Assembly: GCA_977006965.1 (NCBI GenBank)
Contig: OZ345359.1
Location: forward strand, 1,178,001-1,242,000
Length of the DNA: 64,000 bases
From: Phymatolithon calcareum
Taxonomy: Eukaryota; Rhodophyta; Florideophyceae; Hapalidiales
Direction: 5' to 3'
The position numbers and the translations under genes were made by a program. The notes under the pieces are model-generated. The model ran no database searches. It worked only from the letters and a program-made list of their open reading frames with translations, and was not told the origin of the DNA. Shown here piece after piece: positions 50,106 through 60,141 of this stretch (within the stretch, counting starts at the first letter, position 1; every line of letters starts with the position of its first letter).

Positions 50106-50723
50106 TCATCGTGAGCAATGTGCGGGACAGTATTATAGAAAAATATCGATCAAGAGGAAGGACAACTCCATAATGCAACTCTGTGTAGTCAAAGCCATCA
50201 CCGAGCCCTAAATGCTCAATGGTAAATAAGAAGCTTCCCTAGTCATCCGGACGAAGCATATGAGCTACTCGAAGGGCTGTGCAAATGACCCACAGACACT
50301 TTCAGACAAAACAGCAGAATTTACAGTTGTCGAATGGGGGGGACCAGCAGTTGCAAGATTTCTTTCGTTAATTTCTGAATATGTCAATTCCCAGCATACC
50401 GTGTTGTATGTTAGACAACTTCTTGTCATTCTGCTCTTTCCTTCTCTGGAGGAATAGCTTTAAATCGATTATACTCGTAGAGCGCCAGCAATCAATCAAA
50501 AGCCAAAGGTCTTGCAGCACATCGATTCGGCGAATGAGTACTACATTGCTCACGAGCAGGCGAATGGGGGAAGTAGCAGCAGAGAATGGAATTTTGTCCA
50601 GAAGCGTGGAAAATTCCACAGACATAAATCTGAGGTTGAGAGATATTTCATTGAGGAGTGCAACCAAACCAAAACCCCAATCCCACTGTCCCGCATCCGG
50701 AGACGGCGTTCGAACACATCACC

Positions 50724-52230
50724 ATGGTTGTTGTGGATACCACCATCCCAGAGACCATGCGCGCTGTTCTGTGCCAGGGAGTAAAGGATTACATTTGTGA
50801 AACAGTCCCTGTTCGGAAAACATCTACCTTGAAGCCCGGAGAGCTTCTCGTTAAGGTGACCCGCTGCGGTCTTTGTGCCGGCGACGCGAAGTGTTACTAC
50901 GGTGCCTCTATGTTCTGGGGCACCAAGGACGATCCACCGTTCGTGCAGACTCCAGTAATTCCTGGGTATAGTGGTCATGATCCGGGGTCGGTTTTGTGAA
51001 CTGCGACAACACACCTCTAACTTGTTCATCCCACTCTTCGCCATTAATATTGATTTGTAGGCATGAATTTGTAGGGACAGTCGTCGGGGCTGGTGAAAAC
51101 GCTGAACAGAAACACGGAGTCTCAATCGGAGATCAGGTGACCTGTGAGCAAGTTCTCGCCTGCAACGAGTGTCTCTACTGTCGAAAGGGCATGCGTTGGC
51201 TTTGTCTACCCCACGACATTTTCGGCTTTCATCGCAACGTGAATGGGGGTGTATGCGAGTATATGGTTTTTCCGGCCAACGCAATTGTGTACAAAATTCC
51301 ATCTCACGTCCCGGCTTCCCATGCTGTATATGTCGAACCACTCAGCTGTGCCGTGCACGGAGTCGAAAGGGGTGACATTCAGTCTGGAGACTGTGTCGTG
51401 GTTTCTGGTTGCGGCCCGATTGGTAAGTAAGGACAGCGCACAGACGGGTCGACCTAAGAGACATCTCTCTGACCGACCGCGTTGTGCACGCAGGACTCGG
51501 CATGATTGCCGCAACGAAAATGCGCAGTCCGGCGCGGTTGATAGCGCTGGATTGCAACGATGGGCGGCTTGATATTGCGCGAGAGTGTGGCGCGGACACA
51601 GTGATGAACCCTCAGAAAGAAAATGTTGTGGATTCTATCAGAAAGATGACGGATGGATACGGATGCGATGTGTACTTGGAGGCGACAGGAAATCCGGCTA
51701 GCGTTGTGCAAGGTATTAAAGCGTGTCGAAAAGCAGCAACTTTTGTGGAGTTTTCGGTCTTCAAAGTAAGTTTGCATCTACTACACTGCGGATGCATTTT
51801 CATGTGGGTCTTTCTTTTCTCGTATAGATTCTCTGACGCGGACGTTCTATTCACTTCTTTATCAGGAACCTGTGGTATTAGACTGGACTGCGATTGGCGA
51901 TACAAAGGTTCGTTTTAACCACACTCGAAGTGTTCATATGACCGTATGACATCATTTGGATTTGAAACAGCAGGTTGGTACTGACTTTTTGTCGTTGATG
52001 TTCGATTCATTCTGCAGGAACTCAACATTAAGGGAGGCCATTGCTCTGGAGCAACCGGTTATCGCGTGGCTGTCGACATGATCGCGTCAGGAAAGTTACC
52101 GATCGACAGGATCGTAACACATGCGCTTCCGATTCACGAAACGGTACAGGGGTTGGAAATGGTCAATGCCGGTGCTCAGTCTAGCACGAGTTCCGTCAAG
52201 GTAACTATTGATCCCACTATTTCCAATTAG
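50724..52230 (+). CDS. Zinc-dependent polyol dehydrogenase (sorbitol/threitol dehydrogenase type MDR), five exons
   Basis: Exons 50724-50965, 51061-51422, 51494-51765, 51866-51907 and 52018-52230, all with GT...AG introns of 71-110 nt; product 376 aa. A medium-chain dehydrogenase that would oxidise a polyol with NAD(P). It shows a GroES-like N-terminus; catalytic zinc region CGLCAGDAKC and, across the first splice site, IPGHEFVG; structural zinc Cys cluster CEQVLACNECLYCRKGMRWL followed by C; Rossmann loop GCGPIGLGM spanning the second splice site; and a C-terminal catalytic half with LPIHETVQGLEMVNAG. Words such as HDIFGFHRNVNGGVCEYM fit the erythritol/L-threitol dehydrogenase branch of the sorbitol dehydrogenase family; the exact substrate is uncertain. 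Exon 4 is only 42 nt. A LINE 3' end starts 6 bases after the stop. Confidence 0.88.
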
Positions 52231-52235
52231 ATAGC

Positions 52236-52280
52236 AATCGCTGCTAGCCCCACTAGCGGAAAAGGTAAAATGAATGAATG
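52236..52280 (+). mobile_element. LINE family A terminus in the dehydrogenase 3' UTR
   Basis: Only the last 45 bases of the family are present (AATCGCTGCTAGCCCC, then AAAAGGTAAAATGAATGAATG). A heavily 5'-truncated insertion directly after the stop codon of the polyol dehydrogenase, so it must form part of that mRNA's 3' UTR or polyadenylation region. Confidence 0.8.
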
Positions 52281-52546
52281 ACGATAGATAGCAACGCCCT
52301 GTCTTATTCTAAGGCTAGAAGACAATGTAGAGGGAAAAGGCATATTCTTTTGAGCCTCATTGGGAACAGCAGGTTACATCCACACATACATCGATCCTTC
52401 GCTGTAAGCGGTTAGAACCACATGCTGCTGCCTTTCTGCATGGAAGCGAAGCAACACTACTTTGGGTCATCTGCCTCTGTTGCATTCGCGGTTTCTTCGG
52501 TTGAGACACATATCTTATGAGAATGGTGTAGGTTGCATACCAGTCG

Positions 52547-52574
52547 CCAATGTGTGTACAAGTACACACATTGG
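52547..52574. repeat. Near-perfect palindrome, 13-bp arms
   Basis: CCAATGTGTGTAC and its complement around a 2-nt loop, flanked by a direct CCAGT on both sides. Non-coding. Confidence 0.93.
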
Positions 52575-52879
52575 GCACCAGTTTGTGCATATTGTGCAAA
52601 CGTAGCAACTCCACACACTCTTCGGTTTTCTCCTGCACTATTACTTCTTTTCCGCAACTTCGAAGACGCGGGAGGGTCGGCAGAAGAAGTGCTAGCATCT
52701 CCAAAATGCAGACAAGGTCTTCAACGAGCGTACTGGCTGAACAAGAGGACCGAAGAGGGGAAGCGAAGACCTGAAAATGTAACACACATTGCTTTACTTG
52801 CACATCTGTGGGGTCGCTTGCCAAGGTGGATGCATGTGACATGATGTAGCGCCCGCTGTTATGTCGCTGTCCCAAGGCG

Positions 52880-53690
52880 GTCTCTTTTTCCTCTCGCGAC
52901 TGTACGCCGCACAACTTGGATCGCGATAGTCATCCTGCTCGTGGTAGGTGATCTGTTGGGCCATACTTGCACGTGTCTCTCGTGTGTCTATGCGCTGCAT
53001 CGCTGTCTTTTGCGTAGGTTGTAGTCTATAAGCTAGTTAGTTCCTTCCTCTGAGTAAAGGAAGGTGGGGGAGTTCTGGATTTCGGCTCGAATGCTCGGCT
53101 CGTAGCACGCTCAACGTCGCCTGCACGGCCCTTCGACCACGCGGAGTCGGAGCTCTTACTAGCCTTCTTGTGCGCAACCGTCGTCATGCAAGCCAGCACG
53201 GAGACAACTGCGCTCAAGTTCCCTTTTTCGTGCGTTCGTTCGAAGGTCGATGGCCAAGCCACGGTCGCCGTCTGAGGATGACGTCGTCCCTGTCCCGGAG
53301 GTTTCTGGACTTCGGCTCGAGTGCTTGGATTCTACACGCGTTACGCCTGTGAATCCCTTCGACCACGCAGAGTCGGTGACTTCCCAACCCTTCTTGACCG
53401 CAACCGTTTCGCCGCATAAGCCAGTTCGGTGACATTCGCGCTCAAGGCCCCTGTCCACTTTTCGCGCGCCTGTCTCAAGGTCGACGACCAAGCCAAGTTC
53501 GCCGCCGGAGGACGACGCCGACGTCTACACGCTTAATCTGTCTGTTTGTCCTGGAGGTTTTGTTTGCTTGTCTTTCTTTCCTCTTCTTTTGTCTTGTCTC
53601 TCCCGCTCTTTTCTTCTCTCTCCTCTCTTGGGCTTTTCTCTCCCATGTGGCGTCGGGTTCTTTGGAGCCTGGCGCTACACGTGACTCCGC
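52880..53690 (-). repeat. Dispersed repeat R1, copy B, with internal tandem unit of about 225 bp
   Basis: Matches copy A at 24765-26275. Inside, two successive units (about 53072-53300 and 53301-53525) share TTTCGGCTCGA, CCCTTCGACCACGC, GAGTCGG, CGCTCAAG, AGGTCGA and CCAAGCCA in order. A pyrimidine-rich TTCTCTC stretch follows. Minus-strand frames share SDSAWSKG or TDSAWSKG in both units, so the unit may once have been coding. Class unknown. Confidence 0.65.
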
Positions 53691-53760
53691 CGAGCATCGC
53701 GGTGAGCAAATTTTTCTTGCAAAAGTTGCATGAAGATCTATTGATCTTTTTGTGCACTTA

Positions 53761-54399
53761 GCCCCGGTGGCGCTTTATATTGGACACAATGATCACCTGC
53801 CTGCCAAATTATCATGGTTACCGTTTGGTATTATGGCGAAGGGGATGGTTTAATTTGTTGCCCAATATTCTCAGCAGAGGATAGAGCAAATTTTTTCGAG
53901 CAGCTGAGCTGAGGAGAGTCCATATGGCCTCTCGCCATCAGTTGCCGCCAGACGCGACCTAGATTTATAGCCGACAAATCGAATTTCCTCTGCAATCATT
54001 TCTAACTGGTTTTCAGCGATTGGTAATGCTCTGAAACGATTACATCCGCTAGGCTTGTCAGAACGCCCTCCTGGGACTAAGAAAGGTATGGTACCATCAA
54101 CATTCATCATCACATTCGTAGGCAACCTTACAGCACGAATGACGGTACTACAATGATCTCAAACTTCCCATGCCTCATCGCTGCGTCGTGGCCCATATTA
54201 CAAATCAGACGCGAGAACCAAACTGTTATTGGCTTTTGACGCGGCCGCATTTCGGCACTACCGAACCTGGCTACCGTTGACCTGTTAGAATTACAGTGAG
54301 GACCTGAATGGTGGCTGCATTGTTTAAGAGTGCTACCGATGTGGTGCATGGTCACAAGCACAGTAAGAACCGTTTCTGTGGAAGCAGGACGGATTGTTT
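53761..54399. other. Spacer, nothing recognised
   Basis: No gene or repeat recognised between repeat R1 and the tRNA gene. Confidence 0.55.
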
Positions 54400-54491
54400 G
54401 GGCCTTTAGCTCAAACGCGGGAACGCGGGGCAATTGGTAGAGTGCGCGCTTAGCATGCGCGAGGTACCGGGATCGAAGCCCGGAAGGTCCA
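54400..54491 (+). tRNA. tRNA-Ala (AGC) with a 19-nt D-loop intron
   Basis: Removing 54415-54433 leaves a 73-nt cloverleaf with complete stems: acceptor GGGCCTT/AAGGTCC, D-stem GCTC/GAGT, anticodon stem CGCGC/GCGCG with loop TTAGCAT (AGC at 54452-54454), T-stem CCGGG/CCCGG, discriminator A73. The acceptor has G3.U70, the identity pair for alanyl-tRNA synthetase. CCA is not encoded, as usual for eukaryotes. A TTTTTT run about 45 nt downstream (54535) could terminate Pol III. Oddities: the T-loop reads ATCGAAG, so position 54 is A instead of T, and position 48 is A; this weakens the B box and leaves some chance of a pseudogene. Structure was folded by hand. Confidence 0.85.
54415..54433 (+). other. 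tRNA intron in the D-loop with bulge-helix-bulge motif
   Basis: The junctions fall in two 3-nt bulges, AAA (54413-54415) and AAT (54432-54434), separated by a 4-bp helix GCTC/GGGC (54409-54412 with 54428-54431); the intron itself folds as CGCG-GGAA-CGCG. Cutting after the second base of each bulge, the rule for BHB splicing, gives exactly the expected D-loop AATTGGTA. The intron lies between tRNA positions 15 and 16, not at the canonical 37/38. Confidence 0.82.
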
Positions 54492-55806
54492 TGCAACGTG
54501 GGTAACTGCAGTGCAGGGACGCTACTGTGAAAAAGATTTTTTGGAAAATTGGCATGTATGCGACAACACAACTTTTAGTGGCGCATGCGAGAGAGGGGGT
54601 CGGTGTGAAGTGATGAAAAACAGGGCAGTCGCAAAGTTGGGGATTTTTGTGGTGCAGAAGTGGGACAAAGTGTTGAAGTCGATGAAGCGGTGCGTCAAAT
54701 TTGAGGGCGATTGAAGGACGGGAAGTGGTGTGCAAATGGTTTGGGCGGAGGCGGGACGCAAAATGGGAGTCACGTAAATGCTAAGTAGGAAAAAATCATA
54801 AACATAAACGCGGATTGACGATGCGTTTGGGGTTTTGGGAGGTGGGAATTGTGAAGACGAGGTGGTTTAGAAAGTGTATGGGTAGGCCGGATATTGTACA
54901 GTAACCCTTTTCAGGATCTAACTCCCTTGTAGAGTAGTGTACCATGGAAGGCGGGGGCACACGAAATTGTTGATTCTGGCTGTTTACGAACCAAGTATTG
55001 GATGGATGTATGGTTTGTGGGGACGATGGCTACATATCAGTCGTGCGAGTATGGTGTGGATGAACAAATCAGTGGACTCTGTTCTATTTGTGCACAGTCT
55101 TTCACTGGACAGGCGGTCACTGAGCGATGAGTGCACAAGGTGTACGTGAACGGCTGGACAACAGGACAAGCGGGGAAGATGTCCCGTCTATGGCAAGCTT
55201 CAAAAGAAAACCGCAGCTGCCAATTATCAAAAGGAAGAATCCATATTTCACCGGTTACCACAGGTGTTGTTCGGGATTGCTCTTTCTTGACCGCGTGTGG
55301 GAATGCAGCAGTAGATCAACGGCATTTCCGACTTTGTTCGGCCCATGCAGAGGAGGCTGGAATTGTAGCGTCATCTTGCGCTTGCTGCTCATGTGGAGTG
55401 CTGGAAAGCAAACTGTCCGTGCATTGGCATAGCTGAGCACATTTTCAGCAACTTACATTGCAAGCCCATTTACGTTGGGGGCACCAATCAGTCCTTTCAT
55501 GGTGACAAGCTCTTGAAGAAATCAATGAAAGTGCGAAAGGCCAGCCGAGAGGGTGCCTTCTGATGCGGGAGAGCATCGCTATCGCCCATTGCAGTAAATG
55601 TATTCGGATCGGTCTCACTTTCTGGTACAGTACTGTAACTGGAAGCTGGTCCACGAACCACATCATAATATTGTTGTCGCCACGTATGACCGACGATCCA
55701 CGACTCTATCTCCAACTTCAACTTCTCTTAGCGGCGGAAGGCTAAATTTACTCGTTCGCCCGCGGCTTTGCAATTGTTCAATTGGTGCACTGTCAGTCGT
55801 CCGGCT

Positions 55807-56904
55807 ATGAAAACCAGAGCAGAAAATGCCACTGACACTCCAGCAGCCAACTCTGCATCCGTGACACCATCTGAGCCGCGTCTTCGTCGCGCCGCCGGTA
55901 TGGCTGGCTCCGTAGTCCGCACGATCCCGCGCGTGCACAGCCGAGCGCGACCAATCAATCGCGGGGCCCTCTTCGTTCACAAGCTGCTTGGATTTTCCGT
56001 GCTCGTCATGCTACTCGTAGCATGGGCGCGTGCACCGTCACCGTCACCCCGTTCTCCCAGCGTTGTCCGCAGGGTCTGTCCGCCTTCGCCCAAGATTGCA
56101 GGACGTGTCCATAAAAGACCGCGACCGCTCGTGGTGGTGGCCGCAGGCGGTTCGCGCTCGGGTTCCACGGTACTATTCAATGCGCTGCGAATCCTGCTCC
56201 GCATTCGCGACCCCAACTCCGTCTCCGGCTGGCACGCCGATCTTCTCGCGTTGCACGAGCGTTACGGTGGTGACGGTACGCCACACGGGAACGACACAAG
56301 CGATATATTGTCTGCTTTTCGTGGGGTGTCGTCCGTCCTTGTGAAACTTCATCTCGTGCAGGATTGGGCACAATTGACGGGAAGTACAGAGCTTGCGCCA
56401 CTTGCAGATGCTGTTTTCACCACTCATCGCGACGTGAGAGACGTTGTTCGCTCGATGCGTGACATGGGATGGGCCACTGTTGTGAGCCCTGCTGCTCTCG
56501 CGGATCCGAATTTTTGCATTCGGCCTCCGAGCCGTCGCCCTAGAAGACTGACTGCGTCGGAGTATGAGTCGACGGATACGTGGGTGACGCTGGCGCGGGC
56601 GCATTTGAAGTGCCGTACGGCTCTGATTACCAGTGCTGGGAATAAGCTGCGGGATGATATGAAGGCTGAGACTTTTAAAAATCTAGACGAAGAGACAGCT
56701 GTGCAATTGTTGGAAAGACTTGGAAAGCATTTGGAGTATAACTATTCACGTGAAGAATTGGTGGGTGCTGCGCGCGAATTGTTGAGATTAGAACCGCCGA
56801 ATTGTGAAGATAGCGATGGACCTTTCCTTGAACTCAATCCTGTTACTCACTTCCATCGCGGACATGTGCAGGGTGTTGGGAAGGACGAAGAGGAAAATGC
56901 GTGA
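55807..56904 (+). CDS. Membrane-anchored sulfotransferase, tandem copy 1
   Basis: 365 aa from the ATG at 55807. Type II protein: basic N-terminus, one helix (LLGFSVLVMLLVAWA), a Pro/Ser-rich stem, then a sulfotransferase domain. The PAPS 5'-phosphosulfate loop reads VVVAAGGSRSGSTVLFNALR; the 3'-phosphate segment reads VFTTHRDVRDVVRSMRDMGW. Remaining conserved patches are FRGVSSVLVKLHLVQDWAQL and FKNLDEETAVQLLERLGKHL. The acceptor is unknown; sulfation of a cell-wall or mucilage polysaccharide is an inference from the family and the presumed red-algal host. Not similar to the Gal3ST-like protein at 46177-47604 beyond the PAPS loops. First of two tandem copies. Confidence 0.82.
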   Translation: MKTRAENATDTPAANSASVTPSEPRLRRAAGMAGSVVRTIPRVHSRARPINRGALFVHKLLGFSVLVMLLVAWARAPSPSPRSPSVVRRVCPPSPKIAGRVHKRPRPLVVVAAGGSRSGSTVLFNALRILLRIRDPNSVSGWHADLLALHERYGGDGTPHGNDTSDILSAFRGVSSVLVKLHLVQDWAQLTGSTELAPLADAVFTTHRDVRDVVRSMRDMGWATVVSPAALADPNFCIRPPSRRPRRLTASEYESTDTWVTLARAHLKCRTALITSAGNKLRDDMKAETFKNLDEETAVQLLERLGKHLEYNYSREELVGAARELLRLEPPNCEDSDGPFLELNPVTHFHRGHVQGVGKDEEENA

Positions 56905-57429
56905 ATTGGGACAAGGGCTATCGGGGATGATCCGGAGTGCCGCGATTGGCTCATCAGATACGGATATGAGGTGTTATAGGTTCGTTATCGGGTTGATCTG
57001 CATGCGCTGAATATTTTCTGGACGTACTGCCATCTCGATAAGGATGGGAAGGAGTATGGCATTGCCGCCCCATCCACAATAATCAAGCGATAGTTTTCGA
57101 CTCTGAGACATATCGCCTCTCAGGGCTACTCGATAGAGCCTGGACTAAGAGAGCACTCGACGAGCTCTTGACCATGTTTCAGGCTGTCGACAAGTAAGGA
57201 CTGCTGGCAAATCTGAAGTCACCGCGTGTCACAGGACAGTGGAGTAATTCCCCCCTTGAGCTCCCGAAGGAGACCAGAGGTGGATTTTTGTAGTCCATTG
57301 AATCTTGTTACACCACCAAAAAAAGGAACTCCTCTTCAGACAGAATCCATCCAACACCTGTTGGCACTAGAAAAGTTGCCCCAAGCGTCAGCAGATGCGT
57401 TGGAAACTTTTAAATAAAAATCTTTCTTT

Positions 57430-57522
57430 CTTCTTCTCAGCTGAGAAGAAGAAGAAAGGTAGATCAACATCGATGTTCCACCATGATGGTATACCATCAT
57501 GGTCAGCGCCTATAGGCGCTGA
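57430..57522. repeat. Four successive perfect palindromes
   Basis: CTTCTTCTCAG with its complement (57430-57451, 22 bp), AACATCGATGTT (57466-57477), ACCATGATGGTA with its complement (57480-57503, 24 bp) and TCAGCGCCTATAGGCGCTGA (57503-57522). None has a loop. The homologous stretch of the second duplication unit (near 59160-59230) does not contain them. Confidence 0.93.
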
Positions 57523-57672
57523 TCAAGCAACTGACGCATACTGTAAGGTTACACTCTCTTTTTTATTGGCTTGCCCATATGCTGCTCAAAGTTTACGACT
57601 AATAGTCTGTAGACACATGTCCGGTTTCCATGCATTGCTGGACGTTTTGAAGCCGAGCTTGGCTAGCAGCAG

Positions 57673-57700
57673 CGGGTAATTATACTAGTATAATTACCCG
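57673..57700. repeat. Perfect 28-bp palindrome
   Basis: CGGGTAATTATACT followed directly by its reverse complement. Sits at the junction between the two sulfotransferase duplication units. Confidence 0.95.
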
Positions 57701-57859
57701 ATATGTCCAATAGAATACGTGCACTTGTGGAATTTGAACATGAAGGAAGTAGAAGTAAAATTTCACAAATGCAGGCGTTCTCGTACTGGCGTTCCCAATT
57801 TCTCATTTTCCCGTTTTCCCGGTTGGGAACTATTCGTTCATCGGCCCTCATCGGCCCTA

Positions 57860-58918
57860 AGAAACCTGGACCGCAAAATGCCACCAACACACCAGCAACC
57901 AACTCTGCGTTCGTGACATCATCTGAGCCGCGTCTTCGTCGCGCCGCCCGTATGGCTGTCTCCGTAGTCCGCACGAGCCCGCGCATGCGCAGCCGAGCGC
58001 GACCAGTCAACCGCGGCGCCCTCTTCGTTCTCAACCTGCTTGGTAGCATGGGCGCGAGCACCGTCACCCTATTCTCCTAGCGTCGTCCGCAGGATATGTG
58101 CGCCCAAGATGACAGGACGCGTCCATAAAAGACCGCGACCGCTCGTGGTGGTGGCCGCAGGCGGTTCGCGCTCGGGTTCCACGGTACTATTCAATGCGCT
58201 GCGAATCCTGCTCCGCATTCGCGACCCCAACTCCGTCTCCGACTGGCACGCCGATCTTCTCGCGTTGCACGAGCGTTACGGTGGTGACGGTACGCCACAC
58301 GGGAACGACACAAGCGATATATTGTCTGCTTTTCGTGGGGTGTCGTCCGTCCTTGTGAAACTTCATCTCGTGCAGGATTGGGCACAATTGACGGGAAGTA
58401 CAGAGCTTGCGCCACTTGCAGATGCTGTTTTCACCACTCATCGCGACGTGAGAGACGTTGTTCGCTCGATGCGTGACATGGGATGGGCCACTGTTGTGAG
58501 CCCTGCTGCTCTCGCGGATCCGGATTTTTGCATCCGGCCTCCGAGCCGTCGCCCTAGAAGACTGACTGCGTCGGAGTATGAGTCGACGGATACGTGGGTG
58601 ACGCTGGCGCGGGCACATTTGAAGTGCCGTACGGCTGTGATTATCAGTGCTGGGAATAAGCTGCGGGATGATATGAAGGCTGAGACTTTTAAAAATCTAG
58701 ACGAAGAGACAGCTGTGCAATTGTTGGAAAGACTTGGAAAGCATTTGGAGTACAACTATTCACGTGAAGAATTGGTGGGTGCTGCGCGCGAATTGTTGAG
58801 ATTAGAACCGCCGAATTGTGAAGATAGCGATGGACCTTTCCTTGAACTCAATCCTGTTACTCACTTCCATCGCGGACATGTGCAGGGTGTTGGGAAGGAC
58901 GAAGAGGAAAATGCGTGA
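57860..58918 (+). pseudogene. Sulfotransferase tandem copy 2, membrane anchor broken by a 26-bp deletion
   Basis: Compared with copy 1, bases equivalent to 55992-56017 are missing at the junction 58043/58044, removing most of the membrane helix and shifting the frame; the N-terminal frame then stops at 58080. The catalytic domain is intact from an ATG at 58109 to 58918 (269 aa) and differs from copy 1 by only about five residues (for example GW to DW and NFC to DFC). At 58109 copy 1 has ATT, so the ATG is specific to this copy. It is either a pseudogene kept similar by gene conversion, or a new soluble sulfotransferase translated from 58109. The PAPS loop GGSRSGSTVLF is preserved. Confidence 0.75.
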
Positions 58919-59255
58919 ATCGGGACAAGGGCTATCGGGGATGATTCGGATTGCCGCGATTGGCTCATCAGATACGGATATGAGGTGTTATAGGTTCGTT
59001 ATCGGGTTGATCTGCATGCGCTGAATATTTTCTGGACGTACTGCCATCTCGATGAGGATGGGAAGGAGTATGGCATTGCCGCCCCATCCACAAAAATCAA
59101 GTGAGAGTTTCGACTCTGAGACATATCGCCGCTCGGGTTACTCTCTGGAAGATAGTCATCTACCGAGGAGGCCGTTCTATCCTTGGTGTGAGGCTGCACG
59201 TTGAGTGGAGATTTTTATTGGTCCGGACGATCAAGAAACTGACGCATAGTGTGCA

Positions 59256-59275
59256 CGCTCTTTGTATAAAGAGCG
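59256..59275. repeat. Hairpin in duplication unit 2
   Basis: CGCTCTTT, 4-nt loop, AAAGAGCG. The matching place in unit 1 (57545-57570) lacks it. Confidence 0.85.
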
Positions 59276-59420
59276 CGTACAGCATCAGCTTGGCTTCAAA
59301 ATGTCCTGCAATGTATGGAAACCACATATGTGTCTAGCTAGCCAATATTGGCCAGTTAGAAGCACTTTTGGTTCCCAGACATCGCAGGAGGTTTTGAAGC
59401 CGGACTATCTATATTACTCG

Positions 59421-60141
59421 ACATCAAATTTAACATCGAGTGGTTCTTAAACTAAATAAATAACTAAAAGGAATATTACTCTTTTTATTCAATAACTTTA
59501 CTCAACGCTTAAGCGCTTGTGCAGTTGAAATGACGAAATCGGCACATGTCAAACGAACCAGTGCGCTTTTAAAGATACCGAGACCACCAATTCAAGAATG
59601 CATTTCTCGGTTTGGAATCAGTCTGCTCCCTAAGATGCCAAGACTGTAAAGAAATAGATGCATTCACCGCTCGCAACAGCACGTGCAGATTGCGTGTCGC
59701 ATTACTGTATGAAGGCTAAGCCAGGTATGCATTCTCCGTTGCTCTGGCTACGAACTTGCAGCTTCGACGGTTGAGCTCCGGACGTGTTTTTGTTAACAGG
59801 GGAGCAACGTTGTCTCTTTTTCGGTGATCGATTACACGACAGATATCATTTGAGGACAAAGCGAGCGGGCTCGCGAGCTCGAAGATAGGAAAAGGGGGTT
59901 CAAGTTGCCAGGAAACATGGTCGTAAAAATCCAATTGTTTCAGGACGACGGCATATGGTCCTGAAGGGAAAAACAATTTCACTTTACTGTCAGCAAAATT
60001 CCCGCATCGCCCTTCGTGGCCGATATTCCACCCTGCATTACAGAATCCTGACAGCGGTCAGTCGAAACTTTTTTCTGGTCGACTGATCAAGGTCGCCTTT
60101 ACCGACGGTCGCAGACCACTTCTCACGCCACCGGCACCGAC
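59421..60141. other. Spacer upstream of the FYVE-EHD gene
   Basis: No gene recognised. Presumed promoter of the FYVE-EHD gene. Short minus-strand frame at 59716-59982 has no recognisable domain. Confidence 0.6.

Larger units (their letters stand above)
55807..57680 (+). repeat. Tandem segmental duplication, unit 1 (partner 57860-59420)
   Basis: Unit 1 and unit 2 align from the sulfotransferase start through the coding region and about 200 bp of 3' flank at very high identity, then in islands: CAACTGACGCATACTGTAAG in unit 1 matches GAAACTGACGCATAGTGTGC in unit 2, and GTTTTGAAGCCG occurs at both ends. Identity is lower in the N-terminal coding part, highest in the catalytic part. Confidence 0.85.

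Noticed and set aside
52357-52914. A 185-codon minus-strand frame
   Set aside because: Runs across a palindrome and the edge of repeat R1; composition is not gene-like.
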